Shown: positions 1 through 6,024, numbered from the stretch's first letter. The stretch: 6,174 nucleotides of DNA from Alphaproteobacteria bacterium (GCA_030639165.1 DAOWDF010000091.1:1-6174); one strand, 5' to 3'. Translations and numbers: made by a program. The notes: generated from the letters alone by a model not told the origin.

Positions 1-141
1 TAGTGTGCCTTCAAACCCACTACTTGCCTGTTCGGTCAGATATAGCGCTTTAATTTCCCGCTCATCATTCAGCCATGCTTCACTTGCGGCATGAAAGCCG
101 TATATATTAGGAGAAACTTGTTTGTTTTTACTATGTCTCAT
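1..141 (-). CDS. rlmB: 23S rRNA 2'-O-methyltransferase RlmB-like (TrmH/SpoU family), 5' part only
   Basis: This is the first 47 codons of a gene that runs off the left edge. Translation from the ATG at 141 gives a start with the segment IYGFHAASEAWLNDER at residues 13-28, then IKALYLT at 30-36. That matches the small N-terminal substrate-binding domain of SpoU/TrmH-type methyltransferases, especially RlmB, which 2'-O-methylates G2251 of 23S rRNA in the cytoplasm. The SAM-binding knot domain lies outside the window, so the exact paralogue (RlmB or another TrmH) cannot be proven. The start is supported by AGAGG eight bases upstream. The reading frame is open to base 1. It lies 116 bases downstream of the usher gene on the same strand but is a housekeeping gene, most likely with its own promoter, marking the edge of the pilus cluster. 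Confidence 0.78.
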   Translation of the reverse strand, partial: MRHSKNKQVSPNIYGFHAASEAWLNDEREIKALYLTEQASSGFEGTL

Positions 142-173
142 ATCTTTTTCCTCTTATCGGATTCTTGAAACCA

Positions 174-203
174 TATCTAGTGTAGAAAAGTGACAATGAT
201 CAA
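174..203 (-). promoter_or_regulatory. Possible promoter for rlmB
   Basis: The 116-base gap between the usher stop and the rlmB start contains, on the minus strand, TTGATC (198-203) and TAGATA (174-179) separated by 18 bases. This resembles a housekeeping sigma-70 promoter, with the -10 box about 32 bases before the ATG. No hairpin with a T-run was found in this gap, so where the pilus transcript ends is not visible, and read-through into rlmB is possible. The box matches are imperfect and the call is weak. Confidence 0.3.
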
Positions 204-257
204 GTAAAATATACATATTTAGTTTATCTGGAAAGAAGTAAGTAGGTTTAATCTTAT

Positions 258-3008
258 TCACTCATCGCTATTTACTGTTAATTTCAATGGGTCACCTAGC
301 AGCTTTTCTTCTTCATTTTCTAAATCATCTATTACTAGCTCATCAACTGTTAGCTCTACATCAAAGGCACTAGTTTCTTCAGATGTAATTTTTACAATTT
401 TAGCGTCCGTGTCTGTATTTTCTTCATCAAACCAGCTTTGGCTTGCGATGATCTTATATTCACCTAAAGGTAGGGCGCTGAAAATATAGAAGCCATCATA
501 TTCAGAGGTAATCTCTGATAATTCTTCACCATCAGCCATGTTAATAATTCTCACAGGAACATCACCTAGTGGCTCACCGCTGCTAGAGCTAATGACAAAG
601 CCATCAATTTCGCCTAGTTGTACAAATGGGAAATCAACGACATTCCTTGATCCACGTCTAGGAATAAGGTCGACACCTTTCTTTGTTGGCACAAGGTAAA
701 TGCTCGGTATATCTTGCTCGCTAACATAGATCCTAGTTGGTGTTTCTGCTAATCCATAGAGCCAGGCAACACCATTTTCCTCTGTTAGAGCCTCTACTTG
801 GCCAAGCGAGGTTTTAAACAAGACATCCTTTATAGTTTTCTCGCTTTCATCATAAAGATCATTGGCATTTTCATCTATGAACGCACGAACACCAAGGTTA
901 GCTAGCGACCCAATGCGTGGCTGTAGAACATCATAGCCCAAGGTGCTCTCACTTGGTTGGAGGCTGCTTCGTACAGTCATTCCAGCAAAGTAAGTTTCAT
1001 CCGTAGTTCCGCCGAGGTCAAAGTCAAGAGTAACAGGCCCCAGCTCACGACTGTAACGTACATTGCTGGATAAAGCATTCGACGGGAAATCATAGTTAGA
1101 TATAAGACGAACAGAGCTAAATCCATCAAATTTTCTTTGCGCGCTAAAGCGAAGGTTTTTAAGGTTATCAACTGCTTCTGGGTCTAGATCGTATGATAAT
1201 CCTGCGCGTATCCTAGTGCCCATTAAGTCTTTGAATGCGCTTAATTCTCCCTCAGTCTTTTCAAGCTGCTTATTTTTTGACATTGTTTTTGTCAGTTGGT
1301 TAGTGAATTTTACACCTAGTAATTCAGTAGACACAACATTCTCTATTGTAGTTCTGCTTTCATCTTCAAGGAACTCTTCCTGTCGACCAATTAATGTTAA
1401 AATCAAGCGTCCGAAGTTATGGGATATAGTAGCCTCTGTTGATTTCTTAATATCCTGATCCTCCTCCTCAAACTTGTTAAATACAGTATGTGACAGCGAT
1501 ACATTTGATTCGAATATGCGTTTTCTAACTCCAGCTTGAATAGCCGTTCTTTGTTTATCAGCAACCATTCCTTGGAGCTGAGTGTTAAATCCTAGGAATA
1601 GGGCGCTGGCACTTAACCCTGCTGTTGTCGTATCATTTTCATCATCAACAGGGCCTTTAAAGAAGCTACCACCGACTGTTAGGAAGTTGTTTATACCATA
1701 TGCAAAATCACCGCTAGAACCTAAGCGGCCGTCTTTACGTGGCTTCTCAGTAATAGGCAAGAAATCTGCCTGTGGCATACCAGTCGCTAGATTATAGCGA
1801 AGAGTTCCTTCTGAAAGCATGTTAGGCCCGCTGAAAACGTCCCTTGTGAAGCTTTTCTTTTGTCCTTCAGGCCCAAATAATAAGATCTTGAATCTGTTGA
1901 AACCACTTATAAGTACTATGTCCTTAAACTCAAACATAGCATTAGAACCAATTGTCTGGAAGTCAATGAACTGCCCGTTTCGGTATATCTCTACATCCCA
2001 GTTTACAGGCGCATCGCCATCTATACTTATATTTCCTAACTTCTGAGAAAGTCTAAAGCCAAAATCGGCCTCAGAGGAAATTCTTATCCCTGCGCCATTT
2101 TGTCCACCTCCTATCGATAGTGGTACAGAGGCAAAAGCAACGTCACCAATATCAATCCTTCCTGCCTTTAATTTACCCAACATTTCTAGTTTTGGATCAC
2201 TACGCGAGAAAATAAGGCGCGCATTTGTTATTTCACTTTGCCTCATATTATTTTTTGCATAGCTGAGGTTTAAATTACCGCCAAATTTCAATAGATCAAA
2301 ACCAGCTTGAAGGCTTGATGTTGACTGAACTATCTTATTATCTCTAGATTTTGTCCCAGATATTGATTGCTGCAACAATATTGATGGCTTGCTGTAAAGG
2401 CCATACGGAATTAAGTAAGCTTCTTTAGGATCGAAATCTTTTCGACGGGAGGTAGTTAGCAGTCTGCCTGCGCGTGTTTTTCTTTCCTCCGAAGCTTCAA
2501 ACGGGAAAGTATCTTCAGAGTTTATATATAATGTTAGCGTTCCAAACTCTAAATTAATATCAAGGTTAAACCATTCCTCTACCTCACTTGCTTTGACATA
2601 AATGTCATCAAAGTGAGATTCTGCCGAATATTGATCAATTGCAAATACATTAGAGGCAGAAATTACCTGCTTCTGTCTCATATCTAACTGGAATATTTTG
2701 TCTTCATCAAGAAAGAAACCTTTAGCGGTTCCCTCTCCGGGGTCAACGTCTATGGAAATACTTAAGGCCTCGCTTAATGCGCTTAAGGGGATAAGTATAT
2801 CATCTGGTGGGGATTCTTCTGGTAGGTAGGCTTCTATGCCGTCACTACGATAAAAGCCATTAATTTCAAGGCCTAAGATTAAATATTCGGCATCAGGACG
2901 CTCAACAATTACAATATCTTCACTGGCACGGACGCTGCCGGCAGTGCAGATATGTATCATTGCTATAAGTATAATTATAGCTCTTGTTGATGTTATAAAA
3001 CCTTGCAT
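258..3008 (-). CDS. Usher-like outer membrane pore of a DUF4402 chaperone-usher pilus system
   Basis: This 916-residue protein probably forms the outer-membrane channel through which chaperone-bound subunits are polymerised and secreted. A signal peptide spans about residues 1-29 (hydrophobic IIILIAMIHI, cleavage after VRA). Residues 30-165 form a periplasmic region with a duplicated motif (near 70-90 and 135-160). Residues about 195-690 are rich in alternating polar/hydrophobic beta strands, as in a large barrel. Within it, 330-380 contains APVNWDVEIYRNGQF, then FKDIVLISGFNRFKI and FGPEGQ, which resemble the plug/middle domain of ushers. Residues 712-721 (D712, N714, N716, D720, E721) look like a metal-binding loop. 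Residues 798-855 resemble a carboxypeptidase-regulatory-like beta domain ending in LPLGEYKI. The last 30 residues are acidic. It is longer than FimD/PapC and lacks an obvious FimD-type N-terminal domain, so it may belong to a divergent (alpha/CS1-like or new) usher clade. The start is an ATG with a weak, distant AGGG; an in-frame TAG three codons upstream rules out a longer product. Confidence 0.75.
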   Translation of the reverse strand: MQGFITSTRAIIILIAMIHICTAGSVRASEDIVIVERPDAEYLILGLEINGFYRSDGIEAYLPEESPPDDILIPLSALSEALSISIDVDPGEGTAKGFFLDEDKIFQLDMRQKQVISASNVFAIDQYSAESHFDDIYVKASEVEEWFNLDINLEFGTLTLYINSEDTFPFEASEERKTRAGRLLTTSRRKDFDPKEAYLIPYGLYSKPSILLQQSISGTKSRDNKIVQSTSSLQAGFDLLKFGGNLNLSYAKNNMRQSEITNARLIFSRSDPKLEMLGKLKAGRIDIGDVAFASVPLSIGGGQNGAGIRISSEADFGFRLSQKLGNISIDGDAPVNWDVEIYRNGQFIDFQTIGSNAMFEFKDIVLISGFNRFKILLFGPEGQKKSFTRDVFSGPNMLSEGTLRYNLATGMPQADFLPITEKPRKDGRLGSSGDFAYGINNFLTVGGSFFKGPVDDENDTTTAGLSASALFLGFNTQLQGMVADKQRTAIQAGVRKRIFESNVSLSHTVFNKFEEEDQDIKKSTEATISHNFGRLILTLIGRQEEFLEDESRTTIENVVSTELLGVKFTNQLTKTMSKNKQLEKTEGELSAFKDLMGTRIRAGLSYDLDPEAVDNLKNLRFSAQRKFDGFSSVRLISNYDFPSNALSSNVRYSRELGPVTLDFDLGGTTDETYFAGMTVRSSLQPSESTLGYDVLQPRIGSLANLGVRAFIDENANDLYDESEKTIKDVLFKTSLGQVEALTEENGVAWLYGLAETPTRIYVSEQDIPSIYLVPTKKGVDLIPRRGSRNVVDFPFVQLGEIDGFVISSSSGEPLGDVPVRIINMADGEELSEITSEYDGFYIFSALPLGEYKIIASQSWFDEENTDTDAKIVKITSEETSAFDVELTVDELVIDDLENEEEKLLGDPLKLTVNSDE

Positions 3009-3017
3009 ATAAGATTT

Positions 3018-3049
3018 CTACCCTGAAAAGAAAGACTAGTTCAGAGTAG
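3018..3049 (-). promoter_or_regulatory. RNA hairpin enclosing the usher ribosome binding site
   Basis: On the minus strand, CTACTCTGAA (3049-3040) can pair with TTCAGGGTAG (3027-3018) over ten continuous base pairs, one a G-U wobble, around a 12-base loop. The 3' arm contains AGGG, the only plausible Shine-Dalgarno for the usher, and ends nine bases before its ATG. Folding would hide the ribosome binding site and lower usher translation, which suits a protein needed in far fewer copies than the subunits. There is no T-run after the stem, so it is unlikely to be an intrinsic terminator. The pairing is seen in the sequence; the regulatory effect is inferred. Confidence 0.5.
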
Positions 3050-3076
3050 ATAATTGCAAGATCAGTGCCAGTTGTA

Positions 3077-3090
3077 GGGGGGGGGAGGGG
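3077..3090. repeat. Homopolymeric G9-A-G4 tract between chaperone and usher
   Basis: The plus strand has nine consecutive G (3077-3085), one A, then four G (3087-3090). In the transcript this reads C4-U-C9 and directly follows the chaperone stop codon at 3091-3093. It is the longest G/C homopolymer in an otherwise AT-rich window. Tracts of this kind mutate by strand slippage and drive phase variation in many surface-structure loci. Here the tract is non-coding, so a length change could act only through spacing, RNA folding or Rho access. A sequencing error in tract length is also possible. Confidence 0.75.
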
Positions 3091-3915
3091 TTATTTAAGT
3101 TTGAAGGTTAACTCTTTGACAGGAACAGCATCATTTTCTGTGTTGTCATATAGGGATACCTTAATAGATCCGCCTTTAGGTAGGCCTGCAGGGAGAGTAA
3201 AATTGTAGTCTTTTTTACGCTCTGACAGCTCTCTGTAGATATATACCGTACGGCGTGGAGTAACTATAGTTTCTTTGCCGTTTGGTGCGACGTAGTTTGT
3301 ATCTATATAAGCTGTGCCTTGCCCATTTCCTTGGCGAGACAAGATCAGATTGATTTTATAGTTATTTTTCTTAGATCCCTTGAAAAGTTTAGCCGATTTC
3401 ATGTTGATTTTTGTATTGATATTTCCATGTGAAATTATAGCAGGGATTAACGCTTCGTATGCTATAGGAGCTGCAATAGATGCGCTCTCTCCGGGTTTCT
3501 TCGGGTTTATTTTATGCCTCTTCGACACATCCTCAAGGAAACGTATATGCGTGTGGTATTCCCCTTCAGTTGTGTTTGGGCGTACGCGCATCATAATTCT
3601 TATTGTTTGCCTCTCACCAGGCTTTAGGACAAAATTACGAGGAACAAAGCGTAGCATCCTCTTTGCAGAATATTCAAAATTATCTACAGATGCAGTAACA
3701 CCTTCTGGTGTCATAACTTGGTCCTGAAAACTGATCTTATATGCGCGAGAAATATTAGAAAGGTTTGTAATACTCATAACCTTAACTTTACTACTATCAT
3801 CCATTGTTATGCGCGTAGGCGTAAAGAATAGCACCTTGTCGGCATTAACAATACTGGGATAGATACTCGCAACTACAACCATAAAGGCTAATACGCATAT
3901 ATAATATTTTTTCAT
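3091..3915 (-). CDS. PapD-like periplasmic pilus chaperone
   Basis: This 274-residue protein is predicted to bind the DUF4402 subunits in the periplasm, complete their open immunoglobulin fold and deliver them to the usher. A Sec signal peptide covers about residues 1-25 (VLAFMVVVASI core, cleavage near VNA). The N-terminal Ig-like domain starts with FFTPTRITMDD (30-40), whose Arg35 sits where the subunit-anchoring arginine of PapD-type chaperones is found. It continues with SITNLSN (48-54) and the signature RFVPRNFVLKPGERQTIRI (89-107). Residues 153-164 (YEALIPAIISHG) match the conserved strand that precedes the second domain in this family; domain 2 then runs to the C-terminus. The basic loop at 131-145 (SKRHKINPKKPGESA) is long. 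The start is fixed by GAGGT seven bases upstream, whose bases overlap the TGA of subunit 3, so the two genes are probably translationally coupled. The length is slightly above the usual 220-250 residues. Confidence 0.85.
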   Translation of the reverse strand: MKKYYICVLAFMVVVASIYPSIVNADKVLFFTPTRITMDDSSKVKVMSITNLSNISRAYKISFQDQVMTPEGVTASVDNFEYSAKRMLRFVPRNFVLKPGERQTIRIMMRVRPNTTEGEYHTHIRFLEDVSKRHKINPKKPGESASIAAPIAYEALIPAIISHGNINTKINMKSAKLFKGSKKNNYKINLILSRQGNGQGTAYIDTNYVAPNGKETIVTPRRTVYIYRELSERKKDYNFTLPAGLPKGGSIKVSLYDNTENDAVPVKELTFKLK

Positions 3916-3925
3916 AAATAATACC

Positions 3926-4468
3926 TCATTGAAAAATAACCCGAATGGTTATGGGGCTAGTTCCTTGACCAAAAGTAACATAAGTACCAGATGCTAAACC
4001 ATTTGCAGGAATAATCGTTTCACCTCCTATTAGTATAACAGGTGAGGGATTAACTGCAAGGTCAACAGTTGTGGCGGGGGGATTGTTATTCCTTACGCCC
4101 TGACAAGCAAACCCACTGCCGAATGCAACTCCACTATCAATTGCAATTTCAGTATTTTGAACGCTCATAGAGGATCCTTGTAATTTCATGTTACCCGTTG
4201 CTGTGCACTTTACTTCAATGACATCAGCTGGCGTTCCACCTGCGGTTATACTACCTACAGTAGATGAGCCATCATGAGCTATTCCTGATCCGCCGATTAA
4301 TGTAATATTATTATCAGTACCAAGCTGCAATGTACCACTGTGTGTAGCATCATAATCTAATGATCCAAAAAATATATCACTATTTTTAGTTAGCGTGATT
4401 TGGGCATGGCTAATGTCTGACTTTGTGCAAAAAATAGCGACAAGAATAAGGATAAAAGCTAAGCGCAT
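3926..4468 (-). CDS. DUF4402-type pilin-like subunit 3, lacking the N-terminal extension
   Basis: This 180-residue secreted protein is paralogous to the two subunits upstream. Its signal peptide (FILILVAIF core) is probably cleaved after SHA at residue 22. The conserved blocks are DIFFGSLDY (31-39), THSGTLQLGTD (42-52), Cys88, Cys122 in ACQG, VDLAVNPSP (135-143), IGGE (147-150) and the C-terminal ITIRVIFQ. The two cysteines align with those of both paralogues and probably form a disulfide. Only about nine mature residues precede the first core block, against 22-24 in the paralogues, so the putative donor strand is missing. I chose the ATG at 4468 because GGGGA lies six bases upstream. A longer frame from a GTG at 4531 would overlap subunit 2 and put 21 residues before the signal peptide without a ribosome binding site. 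It ends ten bases before the chaperone. A likely role is minor or tip subunit. Confidence 0.8.
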   Translation of the reverse strand: MRLAFILILVAIFCTKSDISHAQITLTKNSDIFFGSLDYDATHSGTLQLGTDNNITLIGGSGIAHDGSSTVGSITAGGTPADVIEVKCTATGNMKLQGSSMSVQNTEIAIDSGVAFGSGFACQGVRNNNPPATTVDLAVNPSPVILIGGETIIPANGLASGTYVTFGQGTSPITIRVIFQ

Positions 4469-4474
4469 AAATAT

Positions 4475-4479
4475 TCCCC
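4475..4479 (-). promoter_or_regulatory. Ribosome binding site that decides the start of subunit 3
   Basis: GGGGA on the minus strand lies six bases before the ATG at 4468. The alternative GTG at 4531 has only ACGGT nearby and would sit inside the end of subunit 2. Subunit 2 uses a similar G-rich site (AGGGGG, eight bases before its ATG at 5114), which makes this style of site credible here. Confidence 0.6.
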
Positions 4480-4514
4480 GATAATTAAAGAAATCAGTAA
4501 ACCTAAATAAAATC

Positions 4515-5114
4515 TTACTGATAAACGACACGTACCGTCAAGGAGTTTGTAGCAACCTTTGTCTCTTGAGATGTCTCTTCAGATTTTTTTTGTTTATTAG
4601 AAAAGTTTAGTGATCCACCAAAAAATATCTTTGGTGTAGCGTTTGATGCCAGATCAACTGTGGCGGTTGCCAAGGATAGGCCTTTGCATGGGGTGGCGTA
4701 TCCGTAAGATTTACCTTTATCTATTGAAAATTGTAGATTTTTAATATTAAGCTTACGGCTGCTATTTGTTGATATATATGCATTACTTTCACATGATATT
4801 TGAATTGTTGTATTTCCATCACCGCTAACTGTTAGGTCTCCTGCTGTAGGCGATCCCCCATTAAGTGATAGTCCTGAGGAATTACTGCTTAGTTTTACGC
4901 GTCCATCAGTTCCAAGCTGTATTTCGCCGGAGTTTGAGGACTCGTAACTTACATTTCCAAAATTCATGTCCTTGCCTTTGGTTGCAGATATTGCAGCCTC
5001 AGCTTGTACATTGGCGTTAATTTTAGTGTCTAGTGTATATGCAGATTTTGATGCAAAAACCATTGCTACAAATATAATTGAAGCACAAATTTTAATTGTG
5101 ATTTTTGATGTCAT
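4515..5114 (-). CDS. DUF4402-type pilin-like subunit 2
   Basis: This 199-residue secreted subunit is paralogous to its neighbours. A signal peptide ends near residue 25 (cleavage after SKSA). The mature N-terminus carries a strand with strict hydrophobic/polar alternation (I32, A34, V36, A38, A40 with N, N, Q, E between), as expected of a donor strand inserted into the next subunit. Core blocks follow: MNFGNVSYE (50-58), SGEIQLGTDG (62-71), LTVSGDGNTTIQISCE (94-109), Cys143 in PCKG, VDLASNATP (153-161), FGG (165-167) and the ending LTVRVVYQ. Cys108 and Cys143 probably form a disulfide. Unlike subunit 1 it has a hydrophilic Lys/Glu/Ser/Thr stretch (172-190) just before the last strand. It lies 125 bases after subunit 1 and 46 bases before subunit 3. 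Its ATG has AGGGGG eight bases upstream. It is probably a minor or alternative shaft subunit; the role is not provable here. Confidence 0.8.
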   Translation of the reverse strand: MTSKITIKICASIIFVAMVFASKSAYTLDTKINANVQAEAAISATKGKDMNFGNVSYESSNSGEIQLGTDGRVKLSSNSSGLSLNGGSPTAGDLTVSGDGNTTIQISCESNAYISTNSSRKLNIKNLQFSIDKGKSYGYATPCKGLSLATATVDLASNATPKIFFGGSLNFSNKQKKSEETSQETKVATNSLTVRVVYQ

Positions 5115-5204
5115 AAAATTGTACCCCCTAACATATGTAGTGAATATAAAAATTTAAGTTTATATACTGATTAAGAAATAAGCCATGCTATGAAATTCGC
5201 GCAG

Positions 5205-5233
5205 CTTACTACAATGGATATATTGTAAGTAAG
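5205..5233 (-). promoter_or_regulatory. Stem-loop just after the subunit 1 gene (possible attenuator or mRNA 3' cap)
   Basis: On the minus strand CTTAC-T-TACAAT (5233-5222) pairs with ATTGTA-GTAAG (5215-5205): eleven base pairs with one bulged T and a six-base loop. It starts six bases after the TAA of subunit 1. The bases after the stem are GC-rich rather than a T-run, so it is not a classical intrinsic terminator. A hairpin behind the major subunit is a known way in fimbrial operons to stabilise the upstream message and limit downstream expression. That role is inferred here. The rest of the 125-base gap is AT-rich and shows no gene. Confidence 0.5.
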
Positions 5234-5239
5234 GTTACT

Positions 5240-5827
5240 TTATTGATAAACAACCCGTAATGTTACTGGGTTACCACCAGCCAAAGCGGTACTGTAAGTA
5301 TCTGATGTAGCGATAGCGTTACCATCAACATTAATCGTGCCACCCATAAGTACTGTTGGGTTTGCTGTCACAGACAAATCAACTGATATTGGGCCTATGC
5401 CTAAGCCGCCACATGCTGTACCTGTTCCCGGTGCTCCACCTACGCCTGCTGTAATCTCAGTTGCAGATAATAGAAGAGAATTTACACCAGCGTCAGTTAG
5501 TGTTCCACCAGTTTCGCATGTTATATCAATGGTTGATGCACCATCGCCAGATATATCAACACTACCAGCAGCGCCAACGCCACTTGCAGTTAAGCCGACT
5601 GTACCTGATAGTACAACAGTACCGTTTGTTCCTAGCTGTATGTCACCTGAGTGAACAGCTGCAAATTCAACAAGCGCAAAATCCATATCTACTACATTAG
5701 AAAAGGCTATTGCAGCTTTCGTGATTATGGATGCTTGGATATCTTGATCTAACGCACTTGCAGTTTGGATACCGCCTAATAGACACCCTGCAGTTACACT
5801 TAAAGCTATAATCTTTTTGTTAAACAC
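5240..5827 (-). CDS. DUF4402-type pilin-like subunit 1, probable major pilin
   Basis: This 195-residue secreted subunit is the first gene of the cluster. The signal peptide (MFNKK, then IIALSVTAGCLLGG) is cleaved most plausibly after ASA at residue 25. The mature N-terminus has alternating hydrophobic positions (I30, A32, I34, T36, A38, I40) like a donor strand. Core blocks are VDMDFALVEF (46-55), HSGDIQLGTNG (59-69), SVDISGDGASTIDITCE (89-105), Cys139 in ACGG, VDLSVTANP (149-157), MGG (161-163) and the ending VTLRVVYQ. Cys104 and Cys139 are conserved in all three paralogues. The protein is rich in Gly, Ala, Thr and Val with few charges, as in abundant pilins. The start codon is GTG, backed by the best ribosome binding site in the window, and a hairpin follows the stop. 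First position, strong initiation and 3' hairpin together suggest the major shaft subunit. The DUF4402 assignment is from remembered family patterns. Confidence 0.82.
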   Translation of the reverse strand: MFNKKIIALSVTAGCLLGGIQTASALDQDIQASIITKAAIAFSNVVDMDFALVEFAAVHSGDIQLGTNGTVVLSGTVGLTASGVGAAGSVDISGDGASTIDITCETGGTLTDAGVNSLLLSATEITAGVGGAPGTGTACGGLGIGPISVDLSVTANPTVLMGGTINVDGNAIATSDTYSTALAGGNPVTLRVVYQ

Positions 5828-5834
5828 TTTTAAA

Positions 5835-5841
5835 TCTCCTT
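5835..5841 (-). promoter_or_regulatory. Strong ribosome binding site for the GTG start of subunit 1
   Basis: AAGGAGA on the minus strand is nearly a perfect Shine-Dalgarno, with AAGGAG eight bases before the GTG at 5827. It settles the GTG start, because no in-frame ATG lies at a useful distance. A small perfect hairpin (GTACT-AGGAA-AGTAC, 5864-5850) sits nine bases further upstream in the leader and could protect the 5' end of the message. Confidence 0.75.
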
Positions 5842-5883
5842 CTTACTATGTACTTTCCTAGTACCTTTAATTTAATCATAATT

Positions 5884-5913
5884 TTATTAATAAGTATTTA
5901 AAATATCCATCAA
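5884..5913 (-). promoter_or_regulatory. Possible promoter of the pilus operon
   Basis: On the minus strand TTGATG (5913-5908) and TAATAA (5889-5884) are separated by 18 bases in a very AT-rich stretch. This would give a leader of about 50 bases before the GTG. A second pairing in the same stretch (TTGATT at 5918-5913 with TACTTA at 5896-5891, 16 bases apart) is about as good. A promoter somewhere here is likely from gene layout, but the exact boxes are uncertain. Confidence 0.35.
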
Positions 5914-5935
5914 ATCAACAGGGCAAGTAAAACAC

Positions 5936-5972
5936 CCGTGTAATAACAATACCTTAACCAGTAGCCGTGTAA
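5936..5972 (-). repeat. Paired 8-base direct repeat upstream of the pilus promoter region
   Basis: TTACACGG occurs twice on the minus strand, at 5943-5936 and 5972-5965, 29 bases apart start to start. Flanking bases do not match, so only eight bases are shared. The pair lies just upstream of the candidate promoter and could be a tandem binding site for a transcription activator, though an 8-mer pair can also arise by chance. Confidence 0.35.
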
Positions 5973-6024
5973 CTAAAGTTATTTGGCTTTTGACGATAAA
6001 AACACCAGAAATAAAACGCAGAAT

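Noticed and set aside
142..257. Intrinsic terminator after the usher gene
   Set aside because: No stem followed by a T-run could be found on the minus strand in this gap.
977..2046. Plus- and minus-strand open frames of 60-80 codons inside the usher gene
   Set aside because: They lie within the usher reading frame in other frames or on the other strand, lack ribosome binding sites and show no recognisable domains.
4469..4531. Longer subunit 3 starting at the GTG at 4531, overlapping subunit 2
   Set aside because: It has no ribosome binding site and would place 21 residues ahead of a complete signal peptide; the ATG at 4468 has GGGGA six bases upstream.
5337..5700. Plus-strand open frames opposite subunit 1
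   Set aside because: They are antisense to a well-supported gene, have low-complexity Pro- or Gln/His-rich translations, and no upstream initiation signal.
5240..5827. Subunit 1 as a lipoprotein, because of TAGC at residues 12-15
   Set aside because: The -3 position is Thr rather than Leu-like, and a clean signal peptidase I site (ASA at 23-25) follows; the conserved cysteines are elsewhere.
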